NCBI GenBank assembly: GCA_963846495.1
Contig: CAWJWP010000030.1
Span: forward strand, 220,404-284,403
DNA: 64,000 bases
Source of the DNA: DASYQD01 sp963846495
GTDB taxonomy: Bacteria > Acidobacteriota > Thermoanaerobaculia > Multivoradales > JAIOJS01
Direction: 5' to 3'
This document shows, piece by piece, positions 10,568 through 19,419 of the stretch; positions within the stretch are counted from its first letter, which is position 1; the number at the start of each line of letters is the position of its first letter. Made by a program: the position numbers and the translations under genes. Under the pieces are notes generated by a model, which was not told where the DNA came from, made no database searches, and worked only from the letters and a program-made list of their open reading frames with translations.

Positions 10568-10770
10568 GGTTGATTGCTGCCGCCGGGTACTGTCTCCGTT
10601 CAGACTGCGCCGAGGAAACCTCGGTGCGACCCGGCCGTAAAAAGGAAAGTGAGAACCGAGTTGGTACGAGACTCGATTGCTTCGGCTCCCGGCAACACCT
10701 CCTTTCGACGTTTCTTGGCCGCTTCCGGCCGACGTGCCGGCAGCGGTACAGCTTGGGGAATTGCGTTCGT
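10568..10770 (-). promoter_or_regulatory. Long leader of the TonB receptor gene
   Basis: If transcription starts near 10770, the leader is about 220 nt. It holds, 5' to 3': a perfect Shine-Dalgarno-like AAAGGAGGTG (10696-10705) with no well-spaced start codon after it; a short stem (CGAGT/ACTCG) followed by a T-rich run ending CCTTTTT, which looks like a weak attenuator; and a 6-bp hairpin (CCGAGG TTT CCTCGG). I found no match to a riboswitch I know. Regulation of the receptor at leader level is an inference. The rest of the gap to 10965 holds only the two divergent promoters. Confidence 0.4.
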
Positions 10771-10776
10771 CGGCGG

Positions 10777-10805
10777 AATGTAGCAAGGTCGGTGCCGCGG
10801 GGGAA
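10777..10805 (-). promoter_or_regulatory. Candidate promoter of the TonB receptor gene
   Basis: Minus-strand -35 TTCCCC (10800-10805), 17-bp spacer, -10 TACATT (10777-10782) preceded by TGC, which makes it an extended -10. Predicted start near 10770. Assigned by eye. Confidence 0.45.
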
Positions 10806-10965
10806 GCCCCACCTCGCCGGTTCGTCTCCGCTCGACGGCGCCGCCTTTTGCTGGTCCGCACCGGCCCGGCGGTTCAACAGATTGAACGGCGCCCGTCCAA
10901 TTGGCTGAAGGTCGCGCGGCTCGGCCCAGCGCTGTGAACCTCCGCCGGGGGCGCCGGGAACCGAC

Positions 10966-10974
10966 TGCTATCAT
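10966..10974 (+). promoter_or_regulatory. Extended -10 promoter with leaderless arrangement
   Basis: TGC-TATCAT (TGn plus -10) ends 7 nt before the ATG at 10982. Transcription would start at or within a base or two of that ATG, giving a leaderless mRNA. No -35 is evident. Confidence 0.4.
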
Positions 10975-10981
10975 GCCGGCC

Positions 10982-12079
10982 ATGCTCCGATGCCCCGCCG
11001 GCGCGCTGGCGCTCGCCGCGCTGCTGGCCGGCTGCTCCACCTACCAGCGCTTCGATTCCGTCACTCATTTGCGCGCGCAGTACGCGCAGCGGGTGGGCGA
11101 TGCCGGCGCGGCCGAGCTGCAGGTGCCGTTCGAGCTCGACGAGAATATCCGCGCCGCGCTGCCGCAGCTTCGCCAGGCCTCGCCCGACCGCCGCCTCACC
11201 GAGGTGATGGACCTCATCTTCGAGCGGCTCGGCATCACCTATCAGCTGGCGCCGACGCGCACTGCGATCGAAGCGTTCCGCGCGCGGCGCGGCAACTGTC
11301 TCTCCTTCGTCAACCTCTTCGTCGGCCTCGCGCGCGCCAGCGACCTCAACCCGTTCTACGTCGAAGTCGTCGACTATCAGAAATGGAGTCACCAGGCGGG
11401 GATGGTGGTGAGTCAGGGGCACATCGTCGCCGGCATGTACCTGAGCGGCGAGCTGCAGACCTACGACTTCCTCCCCTATCGTCCGAAGGCGTACCGCGAC
11501 TTCAACCCCATCGACGACCTGCAGGCGGCGGCGCACTACTACAACAACCTCGGCGCCGAGGCACTGCTCGCCGGCGACATGCAGGAAGCGCGGCGGCTGA
11601 TCGAGATCGCCGCCGCCATCGCGCCCGACTTTCCGAAGGCGCTCAACAATCTCGGCGTCATCCGCGCACGCAGCGGCGATGCAGCGGGCGCCGAGCAGGC
11701 CTACAAGCAAGCGCTCGCCGCCGATCCCGGCAACTCGGCCGTGATGACGAACGTGGCACGTCTGCTACAGCAAGCCGGGCGCGGCAACGAGGCAGAACAG
11801 ATGCTGGCGTCGATCGAGGCCGGCAACACCACCAACCCCTACTTCTTCGTCTACCAGGCCGACATGGCGCTGGTGCGCGGCGATCAGAAGCGGGCGCTCG
11901 AGTACATGTCGAAGGCGCTGTCGCTCGACAGCGAGAGCCCCGACGTGCACGTCGGCTTGGTGAAGGTCTACCTCGCGCTCGGCGAGACCGACAAGGCGCG
12001 CCACCACCTGGCGCGCGCGCTCGCCCTCGACGCCACCAACCCGGAGGCGCGCCGCTACGCCACGATGCTCGGACGCTGA
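10982..12079 (+). CDS. Lipoprotein with transglutaminase-like and TPR domains
   Basis: About 365 residues. The lipobox LAGC-S near residue 16 marks an SPase II lipoprotein. Residues 85-145 look like a transglutaminase-like cysteine-protease fold (RRGNCLSFVNLFVGLAR with the Cys, then QGHIVAGM with a His). Residues 180-365 are TPRs (FPKALNNLGVIRARSGD, AHYYNNLGAEALLAGD). The pairing is known in secreted proteins that bind or modify peptides, but the reaction is not established. The ATG at 10973 is nine bases upstream in frame but overlaps the -10 box, so I chose 10982. It lies 63 nt upstream of the first VWFA gene on the same strand. Confidence 0.8.
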   Translation: MLRCPAGALALAALLAGCSTYQRFDSVTHLRAQYAQRVGDAGAAELQVPFELDENIRAALPQLRQASPDRRLTEVMDLIFERLGITYQLAPTRTAIEAFRARRGNCLSFVNLFVGLARASDLNPFYVEVVDYQKWSHQAGMVVSQGHIVAGMYLSGELQTYDFLPYRPKAYRDFNPIDDLQAAAHYYNNLGAEALLAGDMQEARRLIEIAAAIAPDFPKALNNLGVIRARSGDAAGAEQAYKQALAADPGNSAVMTNVARLLQQAGRGNEAEQMLASIEAGNTTNPYFFVYQADMALVRGDQKRALEYMSKALSLDSESPDVHVGLVKVYLALGETDKARHHLARALALDATNPEARRYATMLGR

Positions 12080-12142
12080 CGAAATCGCACGCACAAGGCA
12101 GACGCGCCGCTCGCCGCCCGCGCCGCCCTGGAGGAATCACCC

Positions 12143-14371
12143 ATGCGCAAGCCCTCACCACGGCGGACCCTCCCAGCCCTCCTCGCCGTCGCCTTGATCG
12201 CCGGCCCTGGAGCCGGCAGCCCGAGCGCGGCAGCCGAACGCAGGACCGACAACAAGCGCAACGGCGCGCAGCCATCGTTCTCCGGCACCGCGGAGGTGGT
12301 ATCGGTCGAGGTGCCGGTCAACGTCGTCGACCGCGAGGGCAAGCCGGTGCGCGGCCTGACCGCCGACGACTTCATCGTCCACGACCAGGGGCAGCGGCAG
12401 ACGCTCACCGGTTTCGAGGTCGTCGACCTCGAGACCATCGACACGCAGCCCGCGGCCGCGCCGGCGGCGCCGCCCCCGCCCATCGCTTCGCACGCGCGCC
12501 GCCACATCCTGCTGCTCTTCGACCTCTCCTTCTCGACTCCCACCGCCGTCGTCAAGGCGCGCATGGCCGCCCGCGACTTCGTGCTCAAGTCCCTTCACCC
12601 GCAGGACCTCGCGGCGATCGCCACCTATTCGCTGCAACAAGGCCCCCGGCTCGTCGTCACCTTCACCCCCGACCGCGCGCAACTGGCGCGCGGCATCGAC
12701 ACCCTCGGCGCGCACACGCCCGACGCGCTGACGATGGCCAAGCGCGACCCGCTGCGCTTCGTCATCGCGCCCGCCGACATGGCGTCGCTGGCCGGCGAGA
12801 GCGCGCTCGGCGTCAACAACGAGGTGCGGTCGCAGCAAGACCAGATGGTGGCCGAGTACATGAAGAGCATCGCGCAGCAGGCCGAGCGCAGCGAGCGCTT
12901 CTACTCCGAGGCGCGCATCAACAACTTCGCGCACGGCCTCTCGGAGCTGGCGCGCACGCTGGCCACGGTGCCGGGCCGCAAGCAGGTGGTCTACTTCTCC
13001 GAAGGGTTCGAGAGCCGGCTGCTGCTCGGCAACGACCCGAGCAGCGACGAGAGCGCCGAGGACACCCGCAACCTCACCTCCGGCGAGTCCTGGAAGACCG
13101 ATAGCGACGTGCGCTTCGGCAACAGCCAGCTGCAGGGCGCGCTGTTTCGCATGCTGGAGACGTTCCGCCGCGCCGACTGCGTGGTGCAGGCGATCGACAT
13201 CGGCGGCCTGCGCGCCGAGGTGGGCGAGCCCGGCGAGCGCAGCCGCGGCACCGGCCAGGAGGTGCTCTTCCACATCGCCCACGAAACCGGCGGCGAGCTC
13301 TTCCGCAATGCCAACGACTTCCAGCGCCAGCTGTCGGCGGTGCTGCGCCGCACCGACCTCACCTACCTGCTCACCTTCGAGCGCTCCGACCTGCCGCACG
13401 ACGGGTCCTATCGGCGGTTGCGCGTCGAGCTCGCCAAGGGTGCCGCGGGCGGCGCGCGCCTGTCGCATCGCCCCGGCTACTACACGCCGCGGCCGTTCAA
13501 GGACCTCGACCCGCTGGAGAAGAGCCTGCTCGCCGGCGACGGCATCGCCAGCGCGGTGCCGCGCCGCGACGTCGAGGTGAGCGCGCTCGTGGCGTCGTTC
13601 CGCTCGACGCCGAAGCTCGCCTACGTGCCGGTCGTGCTCGAGGTGGCGGGCAGCACGCTCCTCGACGGCCACCAGGCCGACGTGCTCGACACCGAGATCT
13701 ACGCCTACGCCAGCGACGCCAAGGGGGAGATGCGCGACTTCTTCACCCACATGGTGCGCATCGACCTCGGCCGGGCGCGAAGGATTCTCGAGCAGACCGG
13801 CCTCAAATATTACGGCCACCTGGACCTGCCGCCGGGCGATTACCGCATCCGCGTGCTGGTGCGGAACGCGCAGACGGGGCGCACTGGAGTCGAGTCGCTG
13901 CCGTTGAAAGTCCCCGCCTACGACGCCGCCCAGCCCTACCTGCTGCCGCCGCTGTTCATGACCGCGCAGGACGGCTGGATGATGGTGCGCGAGCGTGCCG
14001 ACGAGGCCGGTTCGAGCGTCGTCTATCCATTCACCGTCAAGGGCGAGCCCTACGTGCCGGCGGCGCGGCCGGTGATGGCGGCGAGCGGCCAGGCGAGCCT
14101 CTGTCTGGTGGGCTACAACCTGGGCAGCGCGCTCGCCGTCGACGCCAGGGTCGTCGGCATGGACGGTGTGCAGCCCGCCGGCGCGCCGCCGCGCGGCGGG
14201 CGCGTGGCGCTCGTCGAGCGCACGGCGACCGGCATCCAGGGGCTCGACAAGCTGATCGCCACCTTCGATCCTGCCGGCCTCTCCGCCGGCGACTACGTGC
14301 TGCAGGTGGCGGTCGAGGACACCACGAGCGGCAGCCGCCAGCACAGCTCGCTGCCCATCACGATTCGATAG
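12143..14371 (+). CDS. VWFA-related Acidobacterial-type secreted protein (TIGR03436), copy 1
   Basis: 742 residues, ATG with GGAGGAA nine bases upstream. It has a signal peptide (LPALLAVALIAGPGAGSPSAA), an N-terminal Ig-like segment (VPVNVVDREGKPVRGLTADD) and a von Willebrand A domain beginning RRHILLLFDLSFS, where DLSFS is an intact MIDAS DxSxS. ETGGELFRNANDF and RPGYYTPR close the VWA region. The C-terminal 250 residues form repeats beginning YVPVVLEVAG. The family is strongly enriched in Acidobacteriota; its molecular role is unknown, with metal-dependent adhesion likely from the MIDAS. It is followed 12 nt later by a paralogue of the same plan. Confidence 0.9.
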   Translation: MRKPSPRRTLPALLAVALIAGPGAGSPSAAAERRTDNKRNGAQPSFSGTAEVVSVEVPVNVVDREGKPVRGLTADDFIVHDQGQRQTLTGFEVVDLETIDTQPAAAPAAPPPPIASHARRHILLLFDLSFSTPTAVVKARMAARDFVLKSLHPQDLAAIATYSLQQGPRLVVTFTPDRAQLARGIDTLGAHTPDALTMAKRDPLRFVIAPADMASLAGESALGVNNEVRSQQDQMVAEYMKSIAQQAERSERFYSEARINNFAHGLSELARTLATVPGRKQVVYFSEGFESRLLLGNDPSSDESAEDTRNLTSGESWKTDSDVRFGNSQLQGALFRMLETFRRADCVVQAIDIGGLRAEVGEPGERSRGTGQEVLFHIAHETGGELFRNANDFQRQLSAVLRRTDLTYLLTFERSDLPHDGSYRRLRVELAKGAAGGARLSHRPGYYTPRPFKDLDPLEKSLLAGDGIASAVPRRDVEVSALVASFRSTPKLAYVPVVLEVAGSTLLDGHQADVLDTEIYAYASDAKGEMRDFFTHMVRIDLGRARRILEQTGLKYYGHLDLPPGDYRIRVLVRNAQTGRTGVESLPLKVPAYDAAQPYLLPPLFMTAQDGWMMVRERADEAGSSVVYPFTVKGEPYVPAARPVMAASGQASLCLVGYNLGSALAVDARVVGMDGVQPAGAPPRGGRVALVERTATGIQGLDKLIATFDPAGLSAGDYVLQVAVEDTTSGSRQHSSLPITIR

Positions 14372-14383
14372 ATAGGAGACCCC

Positions 14384-16513
14384 GTGACCCAGCTCCGCCG
14401 CGGCCTCTTCGCACTCGTTCCCATCCTGGCCGCGGCGGCGATACCGCTGCTCGCGCAGGCCTTCTCGGAGACGACCGAAACCGTCGTCGTCGAGGTGCCG
14501 GTGCAAGTCATCCGCGACGGCCAGCCGGTGCGCGGTCTCACCCAGGCGGACTTCGCCGTCTTCGAGGGCCGGAAGAAACAGACGATCACCGGCTTCGAGG
14601 TGATCGACTTGACGACGCAGGAGGCCGCGCCGGCGCCACGCGCCGCCGCGCCCACCGTGTCGGCCGCTGCGCGCCGCCACTTCCTGCTCCTCTTCGACCT
14701 CGCCTTCTCCGATCCCAAGGCGGTGCTGCAGGCGCGCAAGGCGGCGGCGCAAGTCATCGACGAGCTCCACCCGACCGACCTCGTCGGCGTCGCCACCTAC
14801 TCGTCGCTCAAGGGCCCGACGCTGGTGCTCGGCTTCACGCCCGATCGCGCGCAGATCGCCGCCGCCATCGACACCCTCGGCCGGCCGGAAATGCTGGGCC
14901 GCGGTCCCGACCCGCTGCGCCTCGTGCTCGCCGATCTGCGAGCGGAGGCGAAGCCGGCGAGCAGCGTGACGGGAGCCGGCGTGGGAGGCGAGCGCGAGGC
15001 CGCGCAGGAGGAGCAGGCGCTCGAGCATCTGAAGTCGCTCGTCGCCGGCGAGCAGCGCGCCCTGCGCAGCGAGCAGCAGCAGCACGTCGCCGCGCTCACG
15101 CGCTCCCTCGGCGACCTCTCGAAAGTGATCGGCGGCATCGAGGGGCGCAAGTACGTCGTCTATCTTTCCGAAGGCTTCGACGGCGACCTCGTCCAGGGCA
15201 CCACCGACCAAGCGCGCCGCGACGAGCTCACCGCGGGAGTGCAGGGCGGCGAGTCCTACATGACCGATTCCGAGGAGTACTTCGGCAGCAGCAAGTCGCT
15301 CAACCAGGTCGAGAAGATGCTCGAGGAGTTCCGCCGCGCCGACTGCGTCATCCAGTCGGTCGACATCGGCGGGCTGCGCAACACCGCCGCCGACGCCAGC
15401 GGCGGCGGCCGCCGCAGCGGCAAGGACACCCTGCTCAACTTCGCCAAGAGCACCGGCGGCGAGCTGTTCGAGAACTTCAACGACCTCGGCGAGGCGATGG
15501 GGCAGATGCTCACCCGCACGAGCGTCACCTACGTGCTCTCCTTCCAGCCCGACAAGATCGCTTGGGACGGCTCCTACCATCGTCTCAAGGTCGACCTCGT
15601 CGGACCGAACGCGCGCGGCGCCCGCGTCGTCGCGCGGCCCGGCTACTACGCGCCGGTGCCGTACGCGCAGCGCTCGCAGATGGAGAAGATGCTCGACGCG
15701 CAGACGCTGGTGGTGGCGGGCGCCGACGCCGGCTCGCTCGACATGGCGGTGCTGGCGGCGCCGTTCAGGATGCAGAGCGAGCGCGCCTACGTGCCGGTGC
15801 TCGTCGAGGTCGACGGCAAGACGCTGCTCGCCGGCAAGCAGGCGCCGACGCTGCCCGCCGAGGTGTTCATCTACGCCTTCGACAGCGCCGGCGTCATCCA
15901 GGACTACATCTCTCAGAACCTCGGCTTCGAGCTCGCCAAGGTGCAGCCGGTGCTGCAGCAGAGCGGCCTCAAATTCTTCGGCCACCTCGAGCTGCCGCCC
16001 GGCGACTACTCGCTGCGCGTGCTGGTGCGCAACGGCACCACCGGCGAGGCCGGGCTGCGCATCCTGCCGCTGCGAGTGCCGGCGTTCGCCACCGAGGCAG
16101 CGCTCCTGCCGCCCTTCGTGCCCGAGCCGCCCAACCGCTGGCTGTTGGCGCGCGAGCAGCCGCGCGGCGAGTACAAGCAGGCGCCCTACCCGTTCATGAT
16201 GGCGGGCAACCCCTACATCCCGGCGTCGCGGCCGGAGCTGCCGCCGGGCGAGGAGACGCAGCTCGCGCTGGTCGGCTACTCGCTCGGCGAAGGCAAGGTC
16301 GAGGCGCAGGCGCGCGTGCTCGGGCGCGACGGGCGCGAGGTCGGGCCCGCAACGATCCAGGTGCTCAAGCGCGAGGCGGGACAGCCGGCGCGGCTCGTCG
16401 CCAACGTCAAGCCGCCGCAGCTGCAACCCGGCGAGTACCGGCTCGAGGTCAAGCTCTCCGCCGACGGCGCCGCGCACACCAGCTCGGTGCCGTTCGTCGT
16501 GCGCGGCGGGTGA
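14384..16513 (+). CDS. VWFA-related Acidobacterial-type secreted protein (TIGR03436), copy 2
   Basis: 709 residues from a GTG start preceded by TAGGAG. Same layout as the gene before it: signal peptide, VPVQVIRDGQPVRGLTQADF segment, VWA domain, RPGYYAPVPY, then a C-terminal repeat region. The MIDAS here reads DLAFS, so the first Ser of DxSxS is replaced by Ala, which may weaken metal binding. Clearly a tandem duplicate that has diverged. The stop codon overlaps the GTG of the amidohydrolase gene, so the two are translationally coupled. Confidence 0.9.
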   Translation: MTQLRRGLFALVPILAAAAIPLLAQAFSETTETVVVEVPVQVIRDGQPVRGLTQADFAVFEGRKKQTITGFEVIDLTTQEAAPAPRAAAPTVSAAARRHFLLLFDLAFSDPKAVLQARKAAAQVIDELHPTDLVGVATYSSLKGPTLVLGFTPDRAQIAAAIDTLGRPEMLGRGPDPLRLVLADLRAEAKPASSVTGAGVGGEREAAQEEQALEHLKSLVAGEQRALRSEQQQHVAALTRSLGDLSKVIGGIEGRKYVVYLSEGFDGDLVQGTTDQARRDELTAGVQGGESYMTDSEEYFGSSKSLNQVEKMLEEFRRADCVIQSVDIGGLRNTAADASGGGRRSGKDTLLNFAKSTGGELFENFNDLGEAMGQMLTRTSVTYVLSFQPDKIAWDGSYHRLKVDLVGPNARGARVVARPGYYAPVPYAQRSQMEKMLDAQTLVVAGADAGSLDMAVLAAPFRMQSERAYVPVLVEVDGKTLLAGKQAPTLPAEVFIYAFDSAGVIQDYISQNLGFELAKVQPVLQQSGLKFFGHLELPPGDYSLRVLVRNGTTGEAGLRILPLRVPAFATEAALLPPFVPEPPNRWLLAREQPRGEYKQAPYPFMMAGNPYIPASRPELPPGEETQLALVGYSLGEGKVEAQARVLGRDGREVGPATIQVLKREAGQPARLVANVKPPQLQPGEYRLEVKLSADGAAHTSSVPFVVRGG

Positions 16514-17904
16514 GCGGGCGCGCCGCGAAGCTCGCCGTCGCCGCGGCTGTCGCGGCGACGTTGACAGCGACTGCGGCGCCAAGCTGCGCTGAAGTCGTGG
16601 CGCTCCACGCGGCGCGCATGCTCGACGTGCGCGCGGGGAAGATCGTCGGCGACGCGCTCGTCGTCGTTGACGGCTCGAGCATCGTCTACGCGGGGCCGGC
16701 GGCTAAGCATCAGCTGGCGCAGGACGCGGTGCGCCTCGAGCTCGGCGACGTCACCCTGTTGCCGGGCCTGATGGACCTCCACACGCACCTGACCGTCGGC
16801 AGCGCGGTGGGCGAGACGCGGCGGCGTGGCGGCCACTTCCCGGGGCCGCCGGACACCACGCTGCGCGCCGCCGCCAACGCGCGCGCCACGCTCCTCGCCG
16901 GCTTCACCACCGTGCGCGAGGCGGGCGCGTGGTTCTTCGTCGACGCCGCGCTCGAGCGCGCCGTCGCAGCCGGCCTCGCGGTCGGTCCGCGCATCGTGCC
17001 CTCGGGCTACCAGATCAGCATGACCGGCGGCCACGGCGACGACATCGGCTGGCCGCCGGGCGTCTTCGAGACCGGTCCCGAGCAAGGCGTCGGCGATGGA
17101 CCCGAAGCGCTGCTGAAAGCGGTGCGCTACCAGCTCAAGCATGGCGCGCGCACGATCAAGGTCACGGCGACGGCCGGCGTGCTCGGACCCGAAGCGACCG
17201 CCGACGCGCGCCAGCTCTCCGACGAGGAGCTGCGCACGATCGTCGAGGAAGCGAAGCGCAACCGTGTCAAGGTCGCCGCGCACGCGCACGGCCGCGACGG
17301 CATCCTGGCCGCGATCCGCGCCGGCGTCGACTCGATCGAGCACGGCTCGCAACTCGACGCCGAGGGCGTGAAGCTGATGAAGGAGCGCGGCACATACCTG
17401 GTGCCGACGGCGTGGGTCAACTCGACCGGCGAGCTCGACGTCGGCGCGATGGACCCGCTGGTGCGCGCGAAGGCGATGCAGACGACGGCGCACGCGCGCG
17501 AAGCGCTGCGGCTGGCGATCCGCTCGCGCGTGCCCATCGCCTACGGCACCGACGCCGGTGTGCATCCGCACGGCAACAACGCCTGCGACTTCGCGGTGCT
17601 CGTCGCCGCCGGGATGACGCCGCTCGACGCCATCCGCAGCGCCACCCTCGACGCCGCGGCGCTGCTCGGCGTCGACGACCGCGGCAGCCTCGAAGCCGGC
17701 AAGCTCGCCGACGTGATCGCGGTGCCCGGCGATCCGCTCGCCGACGTCGCCGCGCTCGCCGCGCCGCGCTTCGTGATGATGGACGGCAAGGTCTTCCTTT
17801 GGGGCGAGCTTGCGGCGGGCCCGGAGGGTCTGTCGCCGGCGCTGTTGCGGGCGGGCGGCGCGGCGTCCCTCGTCGACCCCGGTGCTAAGATCCCCGCGCC
17901 TTGA
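16510..17904 (+). CDS. Secreted metal-dependent amidohydrolase
   Basis: 464 residues. The GTG at 16510 overlaps the preceding stop (GTGA) and gives a clean signal peptide ending near APSCA. The amidohydrolase fold is shown by LMDLHTHL (first metal-binding His pair), IKVTATAG, HAHG, IEHG and YGTDAGVHPHG (metal Asp). The pattern matches the imidazolonepropionase-like/Xaa-Pro dipeptidase group of exported amidohydrolases, which cleave cyclic amides or dipeptides. Substrate not deducible. Coupled to the VWFA pair, so it may act on peptides in the same compartment. Confidence 0.88.
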   Translation: MSGRAAKLAVAAAVAATLTATAAPSCAEVVALHAARMLDVRAGKIVGDALVVVDGSSIVYAGPAAKHQLAQDAVRLELGDVTLLPGLMDLHTHLTVGSAVGETRRRGGHFPGPPDTTLRAAANARATLLAGFTTVREAGAWFFVDAALERAVAAGLAVGPRIVPSGYQISMTGGHGDDIGWPPGVFETGPEQGVGDGPEALLKAVRYQLKHGARTIKVTATAGVLGPEATADARQLSDEELRTIVEEAKRNRVKVAAHAHGRDGILAAIRAGVDSIEHGSQLDAEGVKLMKERGTYLVPTAWVNSTGELDVGAMDPLVRAKAMQTTAHAREALRLAIRSRVPIAYGTDAGVHPHGNNACDFAVLVAAGMTPLDAIRSATLDAAALLGVDDRGSLEAGKLADVIAVPGDPLADVAALAAPRFVMMDGKVFLWGELAAGPEGLSPALLRAGGAASLVDPGAKIPAP

Positions 17905-17959
17905 GCGACCAGCCTCCGTTAGCTCCCTCGCGACAATCGGGCGCCACGAGCCGAGCGTG

Positions 17960-19315
17960 ATGAACGCGGCGCCGTTCCTCGTCCTCGCGGCGGAGCCGCC
18001 GATCGGCGGCGGCCGCATGACCCTCGAGCCGTGGGCCGGGCTGCTGCTCGGCACGCTGCTCGTGCTGCTCAACGGCTTCTTCGTCGCCGCCGAGTTCGCG
18101 CTCGTCAAGCTGCGGCCGACGCAGCTCGACGAGGATGACGAAGGGCTGCGCGTTCGGCTGCTGCGCAACATGCTGGCGCACCTCGACGCCTACCTCTCCG
18201 CTTCGCAGCTCGGCATCACGCTGGCCAGCCTCGCCCTCGGCTGGGTAGGCGAGCCTGCCTTCGCCTGGCTGCTGCGGCCGCTGCTCGAGCGGATGGGGGC
18301 GAGCGAGGCGCTCGTCCACTCGATCGCCGCGACGTCTGCCTTCATCATCATCATGACGCTCCACATCGTCGTCGGCGAGCAGGCGCCGAAGACGATGGCC
18401 ATCCGCACCGCCAAGGCGACCTCGATGTGGATCGCGTTGCCGCTGCACTTCTTCTACCGCGCCACCTATCCCGTCATCTGGCTGCTCAACAAGGCTTCGA
18501 ACCGCCTGCTGCAGCTCTTCGGCATCGAGCCGGTGACCGAAGGCGAGCTGGCGCACAGCGAAGAGGAGCTGCGCCTGCTGCTCGCCTCCTCCCCCGAAGA
18601 GCTGTCGCAACAGAAGCGCGAGCTGCTCGACAACGTCTTCGAGCTATCGCACCGGGTGGCGCGGCAGATCATGGTGCCGCGCGGCGACGTCATCTACCTG
18701 ACGACCACCAAGAACGTCGAGGAGACCCTGCGCCTCGCGCGCACCTCCGGCCACACCCGCTTCCCGCTCTGTCGCGGCAACCTCGACCAGGCGATCGGCC
18801 TCGTCCACATCAAGGACCTCTTCCGCCTCGAAGGGCCGCCGCGCACGATCGAGGAGGTGGCGCGGCCGCTCACCTTCGTGCCCGAGACGCTGACCCTCGA
18901 CCAGCTGCTGCGCCGCATGCGCGGCGAGCGCATCCACCTCGCCGCGGTGCTCGACGAGTACGGCGGCGTCTCCGGCATCGTGACGCTGGAGAACGTCATC
19001 GAGGAGATCGTCGGCGAGATCCAGGATGAGTTCGACCTCGAGCGCCCCGAGCTCGTCCCCGTCGGGCCGGGCCGCTACCAGGTCGACGCGCGCATGCTGG
19101 TCGAGGACCTCGAAGACGCGCTGAAGATCGAGTTCTCCGACCGCGACGAAGACACCATCGGCGGCGTCGTCCTCTCCGAGCTGGGACGCCGCCCGCGCAT
19201 CGGCGACACGGTCGAGGTCGGCCCCCTGCGCCTGCGCGTCGCCGACGCCGAGCTCAACCGCATCAGGAGCCTCGAGCTCGAGCTCAAAGAAGCGCCGGCG
19301 GAGAAGGAAGAGTAG
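17960..19315 (+). CDS. CNNM/CorC-type membrane protein with CBS pair (hemolysin-C family)
   Basis: About 451 residues. An N-terminal CNNM (DUF21) domain with three or four membrane segments (WAGLLLGTLLVLLNGFFVAAE, SAFIIIMTLHIVVGEQAPK) is followed by a CBS pair (RQIMVPRGDVIYL, VLDEYGGVSGIVTLENVIEEIVG) and a CorC/HlyC C-terminal domain (GRYQVDARMLVEDLEDAL, DTIGGVVLSELG). The family takes part in divalent-cation (Mg/Co) efflux or transporter regulation. The start could be ATG 17960 or ATG 18017; both precede the first membrane segment. The first is a loose choice, since neither has a strong ribosome site. Confidence 0.9.
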   Translation: MNAAPFLVLAAEPPIGGGRMTLEPWAGLLLGTLLVLLNGFFVAAEFALVKLRPTQLDEDDEGLRVRLLRNMLAHLDAYLSASQLGITLASLALGWVGEPAFAWLLRPLLERMGASEALVHSIAATSAFIIIMTLHIVVGEQAPKTMAIRTAKATSMWIALPLHFFYRATYPVIWLLNKASNRLLQLFGIEPVTEGELAHSEEELRLLLASSPEELSQQKRELLDNVFELSHRVARQIMVPRGDVIYLTTTKNVEETLRLARTSGHTRFPLCRGNLDQAIGLVHIKDLFRLEGPPRTIEEVARPLTFVPETLTLDQLLRRMRGERIHLAAVLDEYGGVSGIVTLENVIEEIVGEIQDEFDLERPELVPVGPGRYQVDARMLVEDLEDALKIEFSDRDEDTIGGVVLSELGRRPRIGDTVEVGPLRLRVADAELNRIRSLELELKEAPAEKEE

Positions 19316-19419
19316 GTGGGCGGCACCCACGCCGCTCGGGCAGCGTAGGTAAGTCGGACGGCGCGTCCGTCTATTGATTCGAGCCCGGCCATTCGACGCC
19401 GAGCCGAGGAGATGTGCCG

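Noticed and set aside
8408..10573. A 721-codon plus-strand open frame
   Set aside because: Antisense to the TonB receptor; low-complexity Val/Glu/Arg pattern.
10568..10970. Cobalamin or other riboswitch before the TonB receptor
   Set aside because: GGTGCC-like bits occur, but the B12-box core and pairing could not be made to fit.
10973..12079. ATG 10973 as start of the transglutaminase/TPR lipoprotein
   Set aside because: It overlaps the candidate -10 box, and ATG 10982 keeps the whole lipoprotein signal; still possible if the box is not used.
12155..16582. A 1475-codon open frame antisense to the two VWFA genes
   Set aside because: Shadow of high-GC codon bias: Arg/Ala/Gly-rich, no domain, and the plus strand carries clear VWFA motifs.
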